Source: Anaerococcus ihuae (GTDB taxonomy: Bacteria > Bacillota > Clostridia > Tissierellales > Peptoniphilaceae). Taken from it: a stretch of DNA of 64,000 bases. Positions 1-8,596 of the stretch are shown here, piece after piece. The stretch's first letter is position 1. Each line of letters opens with the position of its first letter. Under the pieces are notes generated by a model. It was given only the letters and a program-made list of their open reading frames with translations. It ran no database searches and was not told where the DNA came from. The stretch covers positions 248,001-312,000 of the forward strand of contig NZ_CAKMRU010000002.1 in the NCBI RefSeq assembly GCF_928368155.1, written 5' to 3'. The translations under genes and the position numbers were made by a program.

Positions 1-56
1 CAAATTATTTGAGAAAATCGCAAGCGGAAAGGGATAGAGAAAAGAAAAATGATTAG
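1..56 (+). CDS. tsaB: TsaB, C-terminal end only (t6A tRNA modification)
   Basis: Only the tail lies in the window, read from base 3 to the TAG at 54-56; it ends YLRKSQAERDREKKND. A YLRKSQAER-type ending is typical of TsaB, the inactive Kae1-like partner that with TsaD and TsaE makes the threonylcarbamoyl adenosine (t6A) modification of ANN-decoding tRNAs in the cytosol. It overlaps the rimI start by 8 bases, and the tsaB-rimI-tsaD order is common in Firmicutes, which supports the call despite the short fragment. Confidence 0.75.
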   Translation, partial: NYLRKSQAERDREKKND

Positions 57-486
57 AACTATGACTGTAGGGGATACGGACAAGGTTTATAAAATCGAAT
101 CTAGGTCATTTTTTAGGCCTATGCCCAAAAAAGACCTCATAAATGATATTGAAAAAAATAAGCATAAAGATTTTTTTGTATATGAAAAAAACGGGGAAGC
201 TGTTGGATTTTATATAATTTCAAAAATTTTGGATGAGATTGAAATTTATACTATTGCAGTTGATGAATTTTATCGTGGTCAAAATATTGGATCATTTATG
301 CTTGAACATATGATTAATTTAGCAAGAAATTTAAAAGTTTCCAAAATTTGGCTTGAAGTTTCAACAAAAAACATTCCAGCTATTAATCTTTACCAAAAAT
401 TTGGTTTTGAAAAAATTAGACTTAGGGAAAATTATTATGCCAGAGTTCACGAAGATGCTTATATAATGTTAAAGGAATTGGATTAG
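49..486 (+). CDS. rimI: RimI-type GNAT N-acetyltransferase
   Basis: A 145-residue single-domain GNAT acetyltransferase, the usual length for RimI, which acetylates the N-terminal alanine of ribosomal protein S18. The acetyl-CoA pyrophosphate loop RGQNIG follows the central beta strand (about residues 79-84), and the end carries the RENYY...EDAYIM pattern typical of the family. It overlaps the end of tsaB and is followed at once by tsaD (stop at 484-486, next ATG at 487), so the three are translated as one operon. The ribosome binding site is weak (AAAGGG about 15 bases upstream), so coupling to tsaB translation is likely. The substrate is inferred from family and position; related GNATs can have other targets. 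Confidence 0.88.
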   Translation: MIRTMTVGDTDKVYKIESRSFFRPMPKKDLINDIEKNKHKDFFVYEKNGEAVGFYIISKILDEIEIYTIAVDEFYRGQNIGSFMLEHMINLARNLKVSKIWLEVSTKNIPAINLYQKFGFEKIRLRENYYARVHEDAYIMLKELD

Positions 487-1497
487 ATGAAAGATTTTTA
501 TACAATGGGAATTGAAACTTCCTGTGACGATTCTTCAGTTGCTATTTTGAAAAACGACAGGGAAGTTTTGATAAATTTAATATCATCACAAATTGATATA
601 CATAAAATTTTTGGAGGGGTTGTGCCAGAAATTGCCTCAAGAAAACACCTTGAAGCGATTAATCCTTTGATTGAAAAGGCACTTTTGGATACAAATTTAT
701 CTTACGAGGATATTGATTTGATTTCTGTTACCAAGGGTCCTGGCCTTATCGGTTCACTTTTGGTAGGAATTTCTGCGGCAAAGGCTCTTTCTTTGTCAGC
801 AAATATTCCAATGATTGGAACAAATCACATGCAAGGACATATTTGTGCAAATTATTTGTCAAATAAAGACCTAGAACCACCATTTATTTCTTTGGTTGTA
901 AGTGGAGGCCATACTTATCTTGTAAAAGTTAATGGCTATACCGATTATGAAATTATTGGAACAACAAGAGATGATGCGGCTGGAGAATCTTATGATAAAA
1001 TTGCAAGATCAATTGGTCTTGGCTATCCAGGCGGACCAAAAATTGATAAACTTGCAAAAGAAGGAAGAAAGGATGCGATTAATTTTCCAAGAATTATGCT
1101 TGAAAAAAATTCTTACGATTTTTCATTTTCAGGACTTAAAACTTCGGTTTTAAATTACATGAATCACCAAAATCAAAAAAATATAGAAATAAATAAGGCT
1201 GACTTGGCAGCAAGCTTCCAAGAAGCTGTTGTTGATGTTTTGGTAGAAAAATCTATGAGATTAATTGATGAGACCGGTTTAAAAACCTTGGCGGTTTCCG
1301 GTGGAGTTGCAGCAAATTCAAGATTAAAAGAAAGATTAAAAGAAGAATGTGAAAAAAGAGGAGTCAAATTTTACTATCCAGATATAATTTTATGCACAGA
1401 CAATGCAGCCATGATTGCTATGGCGGGATATTTAAATTACAAGGATGGAGCAAGGTCTGATAATTTTTTAAAAGTTTATCCGAATTTAGGACTTTAA
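487..1497 (+). CDS. tsaD: TsaD, tRNA threonylcarbamoyladenosine transferase
   Basis: A 336-residue TsaD/Kae1/Gcp protein that transfers the threonylcarbamoyl group onto A37 of tRNA. The N-terminal GIETSCDD nucleotide-binding signature, the metal-binding HMQGH at 114-118 (the family usually has HxEGH, so the central residue is Q here), the SGGHTYL loop and the C-terminal LAVSGGVAANSRL and DNAAMIA motifs are all present. The ASKH basic region of the ASF domain fold is intact and the length is normal. It starts on the base after the rimI stop. An internal ATG at 505 would also give a complete TsaD, but no better ribosome binding site precedes it. Confidence 0.96.
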   Translation: MKDFYTMGIETSCDDSSVAILKNDREVLINLISSQIDIHKIFGGVVPEIASRKHLEAINPLIEKALLDTNLSYEDIDLISVTKGPGLIGSLLVGISAAKALSLSANIPMIGTNHMQGHICANYLSNKDLEPPFISLVVSGGHTYLVKVNGYTDYEIIGTTRDDAAGESYDKIARSIGLGYPGGPKIDKLAKEGRKDAINFPRIMLEKNSYDFSFSGLKTSVLNYMNHQNQKNIEINKADLAASFQEAVVDVLVEKSMRLIDETGLKTLAVSGGVAANSRLKERLKEECEKRGVKFYYPDIILCTDNAAMIAMAGYLNYKDGARSDNFLKVYPNLGL

Positions 1498-1512
1498 TTT
1501 GACAATAAGGCT

Positions 1513-1860
1513 ATGAATAGAGAAAAAACAAAATTAAAAACATACAATACAAAAAATAAAATAACTTACTTTCTTTACTTTTTGTCAGCAATTTGTGTTT
1601 TTGCCTTTGGTCTTTATTATAAAGAAGGTTTTGAGCTTGGTGGGGGAATATTTTTATTTTTAAGAGGGATATACTTGATAAAAACCAACAACAAGTCTGC
1701 GGGATCAATAATTAGAAACGAAAAAAAGGGCTTAAGTATAAAACTTATTTTGATTTTGGCTTTTTCTTTGATAAATCCCCTAGGAACTCTTCCTTTTTTA
1801 TATGAGATTAAAAAAAGAGATTGGGTTATAAATGGAGGGCTGGATGAAGAAAAAAAGTAA
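1513..1860 (+). CDS. Small membrane protein of unknown function
   Basis: A 115-residue protein that I do not recognise. It has a basic N-terminus, hydrophobic stretches at about residues 19-37, 43-56 and 74-94, and a charged tail, which predicts two or three membrane helices. The start ATG follows AAGG with close spacing, 15 bases after tsaD. Its 3' end overlaps the start of the next gene, a protease lipoprotein whose ribosome binding site GGAGGG (1834-1839) lies inside this coding region, so the two are probably translationally coupled. A role supporting the adjacent lipoprotein is possible but unproven. Confidence 0.6.
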   Translation: MNREKTKLKTYNTKNKITYFLYFLSAICVFAFGLYYKEGFELGGGIFLFLRGIYLIKTNNKSAGSIIRNEKKGLSIKLILILAFSLINPLGTLPFLYEIKKRDWVINGGLDEEKK

Positions 1861-3238
1861 ATTAAGCTTTCTTGTTTTGGCGATAATTATTCTATTTTCA
1901 TCTTGTGCCCAAAGAAGAATAAACTATCTTGAGCAAAGAAGAGATATTTTAATTTCAGAAAAAAATAAAAAAGAAAAAAAGACTGTAAAGATAAATCCAG
2001 ACAAAATAGATGAATTTAAGTCCATTGAAGATTATATGACTTGGTACAATGAACTCGATGGACCTTGTGAATTGATTTTTGAAGATAAAAAAGAAAAGGA
2101 AAATTTAAGTCAAGAAGAAATGGTTGAAGATTTCAATTATCTTTTCAATGAAATTCGAGATAATTATCCTTTTTTTGGGGTTTTAAAAAGAAAATATGGT
2201 ATCGATTTTCTTTCTAATTATTCAAAATACTTAAGTGAAGTAAAATTTTGCAAAAATGACGAGGAATTTACAAGAACTATGGAAAAAATCATTGGCGATT
2301 TGCACAATGACCATGCAACAATTGCACAAAAGCCCTATGTAGAAGAAACCTTAGATTATTATTCACATTTTTGGAAAGATCCCTCCATGTATTACGAATT
2401 TTTGACCATGAACAAGGAAAGTGTCAGAGATAGGTACGGTGTAAAGGGGCTTCAATCAAAAGATTTAAAAAAGAAGAAATCATTGAAAAAAGCAAGGGAT
2501 ACAGAAAATTCTGGTGAAAATTTAGAAGTGAAATTGCTCGATAATGAGCTAGGACTTGTAAAAATAAATGAAATGCTTGCAGAATATGAGCTGGACGATG
2601 ATATGGAAAAATTGGACAAATTTTTAGAAGAAAATGAAAATCTAAAGGCTCTTGTAATCGATATAAGAGGAAATTCTGGAGGAAATATAGAATATTGGCA
2701 AGAATATTTGCTACCAAGACTTATAGAAAAAAAGGTTTTTGTAAATAATCACATGTTTTTTAAAGATGGAATGAGGACAAGGCTTTTACTAAAAAGTGAA
2801 GGAATTTCTTGTGAAAATATTTCAAATGTGGACTTAGGGAAAATGGAACTTGAGCACAAAGAAGATTTAAAAGATTTTTCATATTATAGCAAGGATAAAA
2901 TAGAAATCGCCCCAATTAAAGATAATAAATTCGAGGGGAATTTATATTTGTTAGTTGATGAGGGAGTATATTCAGCAGCAGAAGGAATGGCAAATTTTTG
3001 TAAAAATTCAAAAATTGCAAAATTACTAGGGCAAAAAACTGGAGGAGATGGAGTAACCCTTGGACTAATAAACGATGTTTGCCCAAATTCAGGTCTTGTT
3101 TTCACCTACACAAACACCCTTGGTTATAGCCAAGACGGTTTGATAAATGAAGAAGAAAAAACAAGCCCTGATATATATACAGAAAGTTTCAATGAATCGG
3201 TAGATACAATTAAAAAATTAGAAAAAATTGGAGGATAA
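1844..3238 (+). CDS. S41 (C-terminal processing protease-like) lipoprotein
   Basis: A 464-residue exported lipoprotein. The first residues form a lysine-rich n-region and hydrophobic core ending in the lipobox FSSC, so it should be lipid-anchored outside the membrane. The catalytic region matches peptidase family S41/tricorn core: a DIRGNSGG turn (about 273-280) and VYSAAEG (about 375-381) carrying the nucleophilic serine, followed by GQKTGGDG. A charged helical region precedes it; no clear PDZ domain is visible. I chose the ATG at 1844 because GGAGGG at 1834-1839 precedes it and the signal peptide begins there; an in-frame ATG at 1832 lies upstream of that site. Substrate unknown. It shares a transcription unit with the following ROK kinase. 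Confidence 0.85.
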   Translation: MKKKSKLSFLVLAIIILFSSCAQRRINYLEQRRDILISEKNKKEKKTVKINPDKIDEFKSIEDYMTWYNELDGPCELIFEDKKEKENLSQEEMVEDFNYLFNEIRDNYPFFGVLKRKYGIDFLSNYSKYLSEVKFCKNDEEFTRTMEKIIGDLHNDHATIAQKPYVEETLDYYSHFWKDPSMYYEFLTMNKESVRDRYGVKGLQSKDLKKKKSLKKARDTENSGENLEVKLLDNELGLVKINEMLAEYELDDDMEKLDKFLEENENLKALVIDIRGNSGGNIEYWQEYLLPRLIEKKVFVNNHMFFKDGMRTRLLLKSEGISCENISNVDLGKMELEHKEDLKDFSYYSKDKIEIAPIKDNKFEGNLYLLVDEGVYSAAEGMANFCKNSKIAKLLGQKTGGDGVTLGLINDVCPNSGLVFTYTNTLGYSQDGLINEEEKTSPDIYTESFNESVDTIKKLEKIGG

Positions 3239-3239
3239 G

Positions 3240-4091
3240 ATGTACGGATCAATAGAATTTGGTGGAACAAAAATAAAATGTGCAAGCTTCGATGAAAATG
3301 GAAAAGTAATAGACGATTGTTGGATAGATACAGGCAAACCTCAAGAAAATTTGGAAAAAATCGGGGAATTTTATAAGAAAAATCCAGTTAAATCTCTTGG
3401 AGTTGGAGCCTTTGGTCCGATAGATTTAAATGAAAATTCAAAAACTTACGGCTTTATCCAAAACACACCAAAAAAACTCTGGGTAAACTATGATTTATTA
3501 GGAAATTTGAAAAAACAAGTTTGTCAAAATATTAAAATTGTAACCGACGTTGGGCTTTCATTAATAGGAGAAGCAAACAAGGGAGCAGGAGAAAATTTAA
3601 ATTCAAGCCTATATCTTACAATAGGAACAGGAATTGGAGGAGCCTACATCCAAAACGGAAAACTATTAAATGGATTTTCCCATCCAGAAATGGGCCACAT
3701 AAATATAAAAAGATTCAAAGATGATGATTTCAAATCAATTTGTACTTATCACGAAGATTGCCTAGAAGGCCTTGCTTGTGGACCAAGCATTCACAAAAGA
3801 CTAGGCAAAAATCCAAAAGAAGCCGACATAAATGAAAAAGCTTTTAGAATCTCAGCAAATTATATAGCCCAAGGAATTTACACTTACACCTTGGTATTAA
3901 GACCAGAAATTGTAATTATAGGTGGAGGCCTAATAAATAAAGAAGGCTTTATCGAAATGATAAGAGAAGAATTTGACAAAATAAAAGGAGCTTATCTAGA
4001 AATCACCCCAAGCGAAAAATATATAGTAAAACCAAAACTAAAAAACGATTCAGCCCTAGTGGGAGGATACTTGTTGGCAAAATCTTTGTAG
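3240..4091 (+). CDS. ROK-family sugar kinase (fructokinase/glucokinase-like)
   Basis: A 283-residue ROK kinase that phosphorylates a hexose with ATP in the cytosol. Visible signatures are the N-terminal phosphate loop FGGTKIKCA, GVGAFGPID, the ROK segment LTIGTGIGGAYI followed by HPEMGHI, the cysteine-containing zinc region CTYHEDCLEGLACGPSI typical of fructokinase-type members, and a C-terminal IIGGGL. The start is the ATG at 3240, five bases after GGAGG (3230-3234); a TTG at 3228 precedes that site. The gene begins as the protease gene ends (1-base separation) and is followed by a terminator at 4119-4166. Sugar specificity cannot be read from the sequence; the zinc motif favours fructose. 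Confidence 0.9.
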   Translation: MYGSIEFGGTKIKCASFDENGKVIDDCWIDTGKPQENLEKIGEFYKKNPVKSLGVGAFGPIDLNENSKTYGFIQNTPKKLWVNYDLLGNLKKQVCQNIKIVTDVGLSLIGEANKGAGENLNSSLYLTIGTGIGGAYIQNGKLLNGFSHPEMGHINIKRFKDDDFKSICTYHEDCLEGLACGPSIHKRLGKNPKEADINEKAFRISANYIAQGIYTYTLVLRPEIVIIGGGLINKEGFIEMIREEFDKIKGAYLEITPSEKYIVKPKLKNDSALVGGYLLAKSL

Positions 4092-4118
4092 GAAAGAACA
4101 AAAATTATATATTAAAAT

Positions 4119-4166
4119 AAACGATCTATTTAATTTTTAATTTTAAAAATAAGATAGGTCGTTTTT
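4119..4166 (+). terminator. Intrinsic terminator after the ROK kinase
   Basis: An 11-base-pair stem (AAACGATCTAT at 4119-4129 against ATAGGTCGTTT at 4154-4164, with one G-U pair) is followed by a T run at 4162-4166. The AT-rich loop of 24 bases is long but the stem is uninterrupted. It would end the transcription unit that includes tsaD through the ROK kinase. Confidence 0.7.
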
Positions 4167-4242
4167 AATTTATCTTTAAAAAATTAAAGAAGAACACTTT
4201 AGAAATAAATGTTTTAAGTTTTATAAAAAAAATCGTTTTACC

Positions 4243-4270
4243 TTGCTTTTTCGATTTGCTGAGGTATAAT
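4243..4270 (+). promoter_or_regulatory. Promoter of the tetrapyrrole operon
   Basis: A -35 TTGCTT (4243-4248) and a perfect -10 TATAAT (4265-4270) are 16 bases apart, placing the start of transcription near 4277, about 165 bases before hemA. This leaves a long leader that contains a terminator hairpin. Confidence 0.65.
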
Positions 4271-4276
4271 TCTTTA

Positions 4277-4440
4277 CAAGAAGAAGATATTATTTTTATT
4301 ATAAAGTTGAACTTTGTTTAATCCCGGACTTATTATTCCATACCGTATTGTTCTTCTTTATTTTCCCAGCCTAGGCTGGGTTTTTTATTTTGTTTTTTTA
4401 AATAGTATAATGGTATTAGAAATTGTTAGGAGGATTTTTT
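4277..4440 (+). promoter_or_regulatory. hemA leader with internal terminator (attenuator or small RNA)
   Basis: The stretch between the promoter and hemA holds no credible gene. It contains a strong hairpin CCCAGC-CTAG-GCTGGG at 4365-4380 followed by six T (4381-4386), an intrinsic terminator lying between promoter and hemA. Upstream, AAGAAGAA (in 4279-4289) can pair with TTCTTCTT (in 4350-4359), which would fold the leader just before the terminator. No T-box, cobalamin or other riboswitch core that I know is visible. A second TATAAT at 4406-4411 after the terminator has no good -35. The region is therefore either an attenuator or a ~110-nt independent transcript with a separate downstream start. 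Confidence 0.55.
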
Positions 4441-5667
4441 TTGTTTTTTTATTCATTTGGTTTAAATCATCACAAGGCAGATATAAATATTCGTGAGAAA
4501 GTTCATTTTAAGGATTCAAACATTATTGAAGCTAGCGAAATTTTGGAAAATCATGGTTTTGAAGAGGTTGTGATTTTGTCTACTTGTAATAGGTCTGAAA
4601 TTTTTGCTGTAGCTGATGAGGATATTTTTTCTGATGATTTTTTTGTGGAATTTTTTGAAAAATTTTTCTCCCTCAGTAATTTGTCTCCTTTTATTTTTGT
4701 AAAAAAAGATTTGGATGCTATAAATCATCTTTTTAGTTTGACTTCCGGTTTGGATTCTTTGATTGTAGGTGAAGATCAGATTTTAGGGCAGGTAAGTGAT
4801 GCCTATCAAACTAGTCTTTCTCTTGGTTTTTGTAAAAAAATTTTGTCAGAGGCTTTTAAAAGGGCTATAAATCTTTCGAAAAAAATAAAATCTGACTCAA
4901 ACATCTCCCATATCCCCCTTTCTCTTCCTTATATTGCAGTAAAAAAGGCCCAAGAATTTTCTACTTTATCAAATAAAAACACCCTTGTTATTGGAATTGG
5001 AAATATTGGAAAACTTTGCATAGAAAATCTTTTAGAAACTGGTGCAAATATTTTTATTTCTAATTGGAAGATGGATAATTCTATAAAAATTCAAAAAGAT
5101 TATGGCAATGTAAATATTATTCCATATGAAAAAATCGTAGAAAGTCTGAGTAAGATGGACTTTATTTTTTCTGCTACATCCTCTCCTCATTTGATTTTAA
5201 AAAAAGAACAATTTTTAAATATTAAAGATAAAAAATATATTTTTGACCTTGCTCTTCCAAGAGACTGCGATCCTGAAATTTCAAAAATTTCCAATATAAA
5301 GCTAATGGATATTGATTCAATAAAGGATATTTCAAAGAAAAATCTTGATAAAAGATATAAGATTTTATCTTCTTATAGGTATGAGATTGATGAAAAATCT
5401 AGGGAGTTTTTTACTTGGATGAAGGAAGTAAAAATTGACTATATTTTAAAAGATTTAAATGATAGGTGTGATGATTTAGCTGATAAGACCATGGATTATA
5501 TTTTCAGAAAGACTGATATGAGCAAAAGCCAAAAAAAGAAAGTTGACAAGGCCGTAAGAAATGCAATAAAAAAAATTGCCAGAGACCCAGTTTTAAATTT
5601 TAAAGAAAATCATGGGAAAGATTTTGATAAGAGTTTAAAAATTTTAACGAAGGTTTACAAAAAATGA
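4441..5667 (+). CDS. hemA: HemA, glutamyl-tRNA reductase
   Basis: A 408-residue glutamyl-tRNA reductase, the first committed step of C5 tetrapyrrole synthesis: glutamyl-tRNA is reduced with NADPH to glutamate-1-semialdehyde. The family start pattern GLNHHKADINIREK, the catalytic-cysteine segment ILSTCNRSEIFAV, SGLDSLIVGEDQILGQV and a Rossmann loop VIGIGNIGKL are present in order, followed by the helical dimerisation tail. The start is TTG at 4441: it lies 7 bases after AGGAGG (4428-4433) and gives the canonical short N-terminus; the upstream in-frame TTG at 4423 precedes the ribosome binding site. It overlaps the next gene by four bases and heads a five-gene operon. Confidence 0.95.
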   Translation: MFFYSFGLNHHKADINIREKVHFKDSNIIEASEILENHGFEEVVILSTCNRSEIFAVADEDIFSDDFFVEFFEKFFSLSNLSPFIFVKKDLDAINHLFSLTSGLDSLIVGEDQILGQVSDAYQTSLSLGFCKKILSEAFKRAINLSKKIKSDSNISHIPLSLPYIAVKKAQEFSTLSNKNTLVIGIGNIGKLCIENLLETGANIFISNWKMDNSIKIQKDYGNVNIIPYEKIVESLSKMDFIFSATSSPHLILKKEQFLNIKDKKYIFDLALPRDCDPEISKISNIKLMDIDSIKDISKKNLDKRYKILSSYRYEIDEKSREFFTWMKEVKIDYILKDLNDRCDDLADKTMDYIFRKTDMSKSQKKKVDKAVRNAIKKIARDPVLNFKENHGKDFDKSLKILTKVYKK

Positions 5668-6257
5668 GATATTTTCCAATTTCTATAGATTCAAAAGATA
5701 AAATTTGTCTTTTTCTTGGCGGAGGAAGGATTTGTAAAAGAAAAATAGAGTCTCTTTTGAGGGGAGATTTTTCTTTTCTTATCTATGGCAAGGAAATTGA
5801 CAAGGAAGTTATAAAACTTTATAAGGAAAATCCACAAAGAATAAAAATTGTGGAAAAAAATATTGACCAAAATTTTATTTTTCCACCATGTGATTTTTTA
5901 TTTTTGGCAACAGGGGACAGGAATTTAAACAAAATTTTAAGGAAAAAAGCAAAAAGCCAAGGACTTAGAACTTTGGATTTATCGGATTCTTTGGGGAGCG
6001 ATTTTTATTTGAGAAAAAATATTTCCAATGAATTTATCGATATTTCCATATCAAGTAACGGTCAGATTCCAATTTTTTCTTCTATCATAGGAGATGATTT
6101 AGAAAAATATTTGGAAAACCTTGATATGGAAAAAATAAAATTAATGGTTAAAATACGCGATAAACTAAGGGAAAATGGAATTTATAATAAGGAACTTTTA
6201 CTTGAATTATACAAAGAAGATAAGGAAATTTTGAAAAAATATTTGGAGAAGATTTGA
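5664..6257 (+). CDS. Precorrin-2 dehydrogenase / sirohydrochlorin ferrochelatase (CysG-N/Met8 type)
   Basis: A 197-residue protein of the SirC/Met8 fold. The N-terminal Rossmann strand CLFLGGGRICKRKIESLL binds NAD, and the middle segment DFLFLATGDRNLNKILRKKA and the later ISSNGQIPIFSSIIGD match the dimerisation part of the family. It oxidises precorrin-2 to sirohydrochlorin and in some members inserts iron to give siroheme. It overlaps hemA by 4 bases (ATGA) and ends TGATG into the HemC fusion, so it is tightly coupled. Its presence shows that the operon feeds siroheme or corrinoids rather than protoheme. Whether it chelates iron or only dehydrogenates cannot be decided from the sequence. Confidence 0.88.
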   Translation: MRYFPISIDSKDKICLFLGGGRICKRKIESLLRGDFSFLIYGKEIDKEVIKLYKENPQRIKIVEKNIDQNFIFPPCDFLFLATGDRNLNKILRKKAKSQGLRTLDLSDSLGSDFYLRKNISNEFIDISISSNGQIPIFSSIIGDDLEKYLENLDMEKIKLMVKIRDKLRENGIYNKELLLELYKEDKEILKKYLEKI

Positions 6258-8596
6258 TGATAAAAATTGGAAGCAGGGCAAGCAAACTTGCCTTAATTCA
6301 GGCTGAATTAGTAAAAGAAATTTTGCAAGAAGAAGGTCTTGATGTAAAAATTATAAAAATTTCCACAAAAGGTGACAGGATCAGGGATAGGAAAATTGAT
6401 CAAATAAATTCGAAGGGAGTTTTTGTAAAAGAGATTGAACAGGCGCTTTTGGAGAAAAAAATTGATATAGCCGTTCATTCCCTAAAAGATATGCCATCAA
6501 ATATTGACGAAAAACTAATTTTTGCGCCGGCTTTAAAGGCTGAAGACCCAAGAGATGTTTTTGTTGGAAAAGAAATTTTTAAAAAAATGGATGATTTGAA
6601 TAATGCTCTTGTTGGAACTGGATCAAACAGGAGAATATGCCAGGGGAGAAATTATTTCTCAAATATAAAATTTAGACCAATAAGGGGAAATGTTGAAACA
6701 AGGATTGGGAAAATTGAAAAAGAAAATCTTGATGGGGTGATTCTTGCAAAAGCTGGACTTATAAGGGCAGGCCTTGATAAAAAAATTAATTTTGACCTAG
6801 ACCCTCATATTTTTACTCCTTCTCCATGTCAGGGGATTTTGGGAATAGAAATAAGAAAAGAAGATGAGAATTTATTTGAAATTTTCAAGAAACATTCTCA
6901 CAGAAACAGCCAGATAAGAATGGAGGCTGAAAGGGCCTTTCAAAAAGAACTTGGAGCTGATTGTTCAACTCCTATGGGGATTTTTACAGAAATTTCTAAT
7001 GAAAAAATCACCCTTACAGGTGCCTTTGCCTTTAATAAAAATGACAAAATGATTTATGAAAGAGTGAGTGGAAAAATTTCTGATAGGATAAAACTTGGAA
7101 AAAATCTTGCAAAAAAATTAAAAAGAAAATCCTATAAAAAAATTATTTTGGCAGGGGCAGGAATAGGGGCCGCTGATAATATAACTATTGCCGTAAAAAA
7201 AGCTTTGGACCAAGCTGATGCCATAATTTATGATAGATTATTAAATCAAGAAATTTTAGAGCCTTATAGAAATAAAGACCTATATTATGTGGGAAAATCC
7301 ATGGGCGACCATGTTTTAAGTCAAGATGAGATAAACAAATTGATGGTGGACTTGGCAAAGACGGGGAAAAAAGTTGTGAGATTAAAAGGTGGCGATCCCT
7401 ATGTTTTTGGAAGAGGATCAGAAGAGGCTATTTTTATAAAAGAAAATGGTTTGGAATTTGAAACTCTTTCAGGCCTTACATCGGGAATAGTTTGCCTAAA
7501 TACAGCAGGAATTCCACCGACTCACAGGGATATAGCAACATCAGTTTCCTTTATTACAGGTCATAGGTCAAAAAACAAAAATGAAGATTTCAAAAAATAT
7601 GCAAAACTTCCGGGAAGCCTAGTTTTTTATATGGGACTTAAAAATCTTCCAAATATAATAAAAGATTTAATAGACGGAGGGATGAAAAAAGATAAAAAAA
7701 TCGCCATTATTTCAAATGGTTCAAGCCCAAAACAAAAAGTTTATACTTCAACTGTAGAAAAAGTTTTGGAAGAAATAGACCTAGAAAAAATAAAAAGGCC
7801 AGCAATAATCGTGATTTCCGATACAATCGGACTTAGGAAATATTTAAATTATTTTGAAAATAAAAATTTTTCAAGAAAAATTGCCCTCACTCGTGATTAT
7901 GAATCGGGTATAAATGATAAGAAAAAACTTGAATCTATGGGCTTTGATGTGAAAATTATTCCTACAATAAAAATTGTTGAGAAAAATTTGGATATTTTGG
8001 AACAAAAATTCAAAGATTTTTCCTATGATTATTTGGTTTTTACATCCAAAAATGCTGTAAAAATATTTTTTGAGAAATTAATTGAAAATCACGATATAAG
8101 AGATATTGGAAAAGTGAAGATTGCAGCAATAGGCGAGAGGACAAAAAAAGAAATAGAAAAATATAATTTGAAAGTCGACATAGTGCCAAGAAATTTTGTT
8201 GGCGAAAATCTTCTTGATGAAATGGGTAAATTCGTAAAAAAAGATGATAAAATATTTTTCCCTCACTCAAATTTGTCTAGGAAAAAAATCATAGATGGCC
8301 TTGATAAAATGGGAAATCTGGATGAAATTGAAATTTATGACAATATAAAAGAAGAAAAATTAGACCAAGATTTAGATTTTGATGAAATTATTTTTACCTC
8401 ATCATCTTGCGTTAATAATTTTGTAGAAATTTATGGAAAAGAAGCACTTTTAAATAAAAAAATTTATTCTATTGGACAAATAACTACAAGAACTATAAAA
8501 AATCATGGCCTAGAAGTTTATAAAGAATCAAAAAAGCAAAGCATGGATTCATTGATTGAAAAGATTGGAGAAAATTATGAGGATGAGAAGAATTAG
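6257..8596 (+). CDS. hemC-cobA-hemD: HemC-CobA-HemD triple fusion (porphobilinogen deaminase, uroporphyrinogen-III methyltransferase, uroporphyrinogen-III synthase)
   Basis: A 779-residue three-domain enzyme. Residues 1-292 are porphobilinogen deaminase: GSRASKLALIQAE, AVHSLKDMP, and Cys236 in GADCSTPMG, the dipyrromethane cofactor attachment site. Residues about 294-535 are an SAM-dependent uroporphyrinogen-III methyltransferase, with LAGAGIGAADNIT (the usual GAGPGD loop is altered to GAGIGA), the LKGGDPYVFGRGSEEA motif and AGIPPTHRDIATSVSFITGH. Residues about 540-779 are a uroporphyrinogen-III synthase (IALTRDYESG, FTSKNAVKIF). The chain therefore converts porphobilinogen to precorrin-2. 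The start ATG at 6257 overlaps the previous stop and follows GGAG at 6245-6248. CobA-HemD fusions are common in clostridia; the added HemC is less usual. Confidence 0.93.
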   Translation: MIKIGSRASKLALIQAELVKEILQEEGLDVKIIKISTKGDRIRDRKIDQINSKGVFVKEIEQALLEKKIDIAVHSLKDMPSNIDEKLIFAPALKAEDPRDVFVGKEIFKKMDDLNNALVGTGSNRRICQGRNYFSNIKFRPIRGNVETRIGKIEKENLDGVILAKAGLIRAGLDKKINFDLDPHIFTPSPCQGILGIEIRKEDENLFEIFKKHSHRNSQIRMEAERAFQKELGADCSTPMGIFTEISNEKITLTGAFAFNKNDKMIYERVSGKISDRIKLGKNLAKKLKRKSYKKIILAGAGIGAADNITIAVKKALDQADAIIYDRLLNQEILEPYRNKDLYYVGKSMGDHVLSQDEINKLMVDLAKTGKKVVRLKGGDPYVFGRGSEEAIFIKENGLEFETLSGLTSGIVCLNTAGIPPTHRDIATSVSFITGHRSKNKNEDFKKYAKLPGSLVFYMGLKNLPNIIKDLIDGGMKKDKKIAIISNGSSPKQKVYTSTVEKVLEEIDLEKIKRPAIIVISDTIGLRKYLNYFENKNFSRKIALTRDYESGINDKKKLESMGFDVKIIPTIKIVEKNLDILEQKFKDFSYDYLVFTSKNAVKIFFEKLIENHDIRDIGKVKIAAIGERTKKEIEKYNLKVDIVPRNFVGENLLDEMGKFVKKDDKIFFPHSNLSRKKIIDGLDKMGNLDEIEIYDNIKEEKLDQDLDFDEIIFTSSSCVNNFVEIYGKEALLNKKIYSIGQITTRTIKNHGLEVYKESKKQSMDSLIEKIGENYEDEKN

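Noticed and set aside
4277-4440. A T-box or cobalamin riboswitch before hemA
   Set aside because: No TGGTACCGC-type T-box and no B12-box sequence are present; only a terminator hairpin and short pairings can be shown.
4314-4496. A 60-codon reading frame in the hemA leader
   Set aside because: It has no ribosome binding site, runs through the terminator hairpin and overlaps hemA in another frame.
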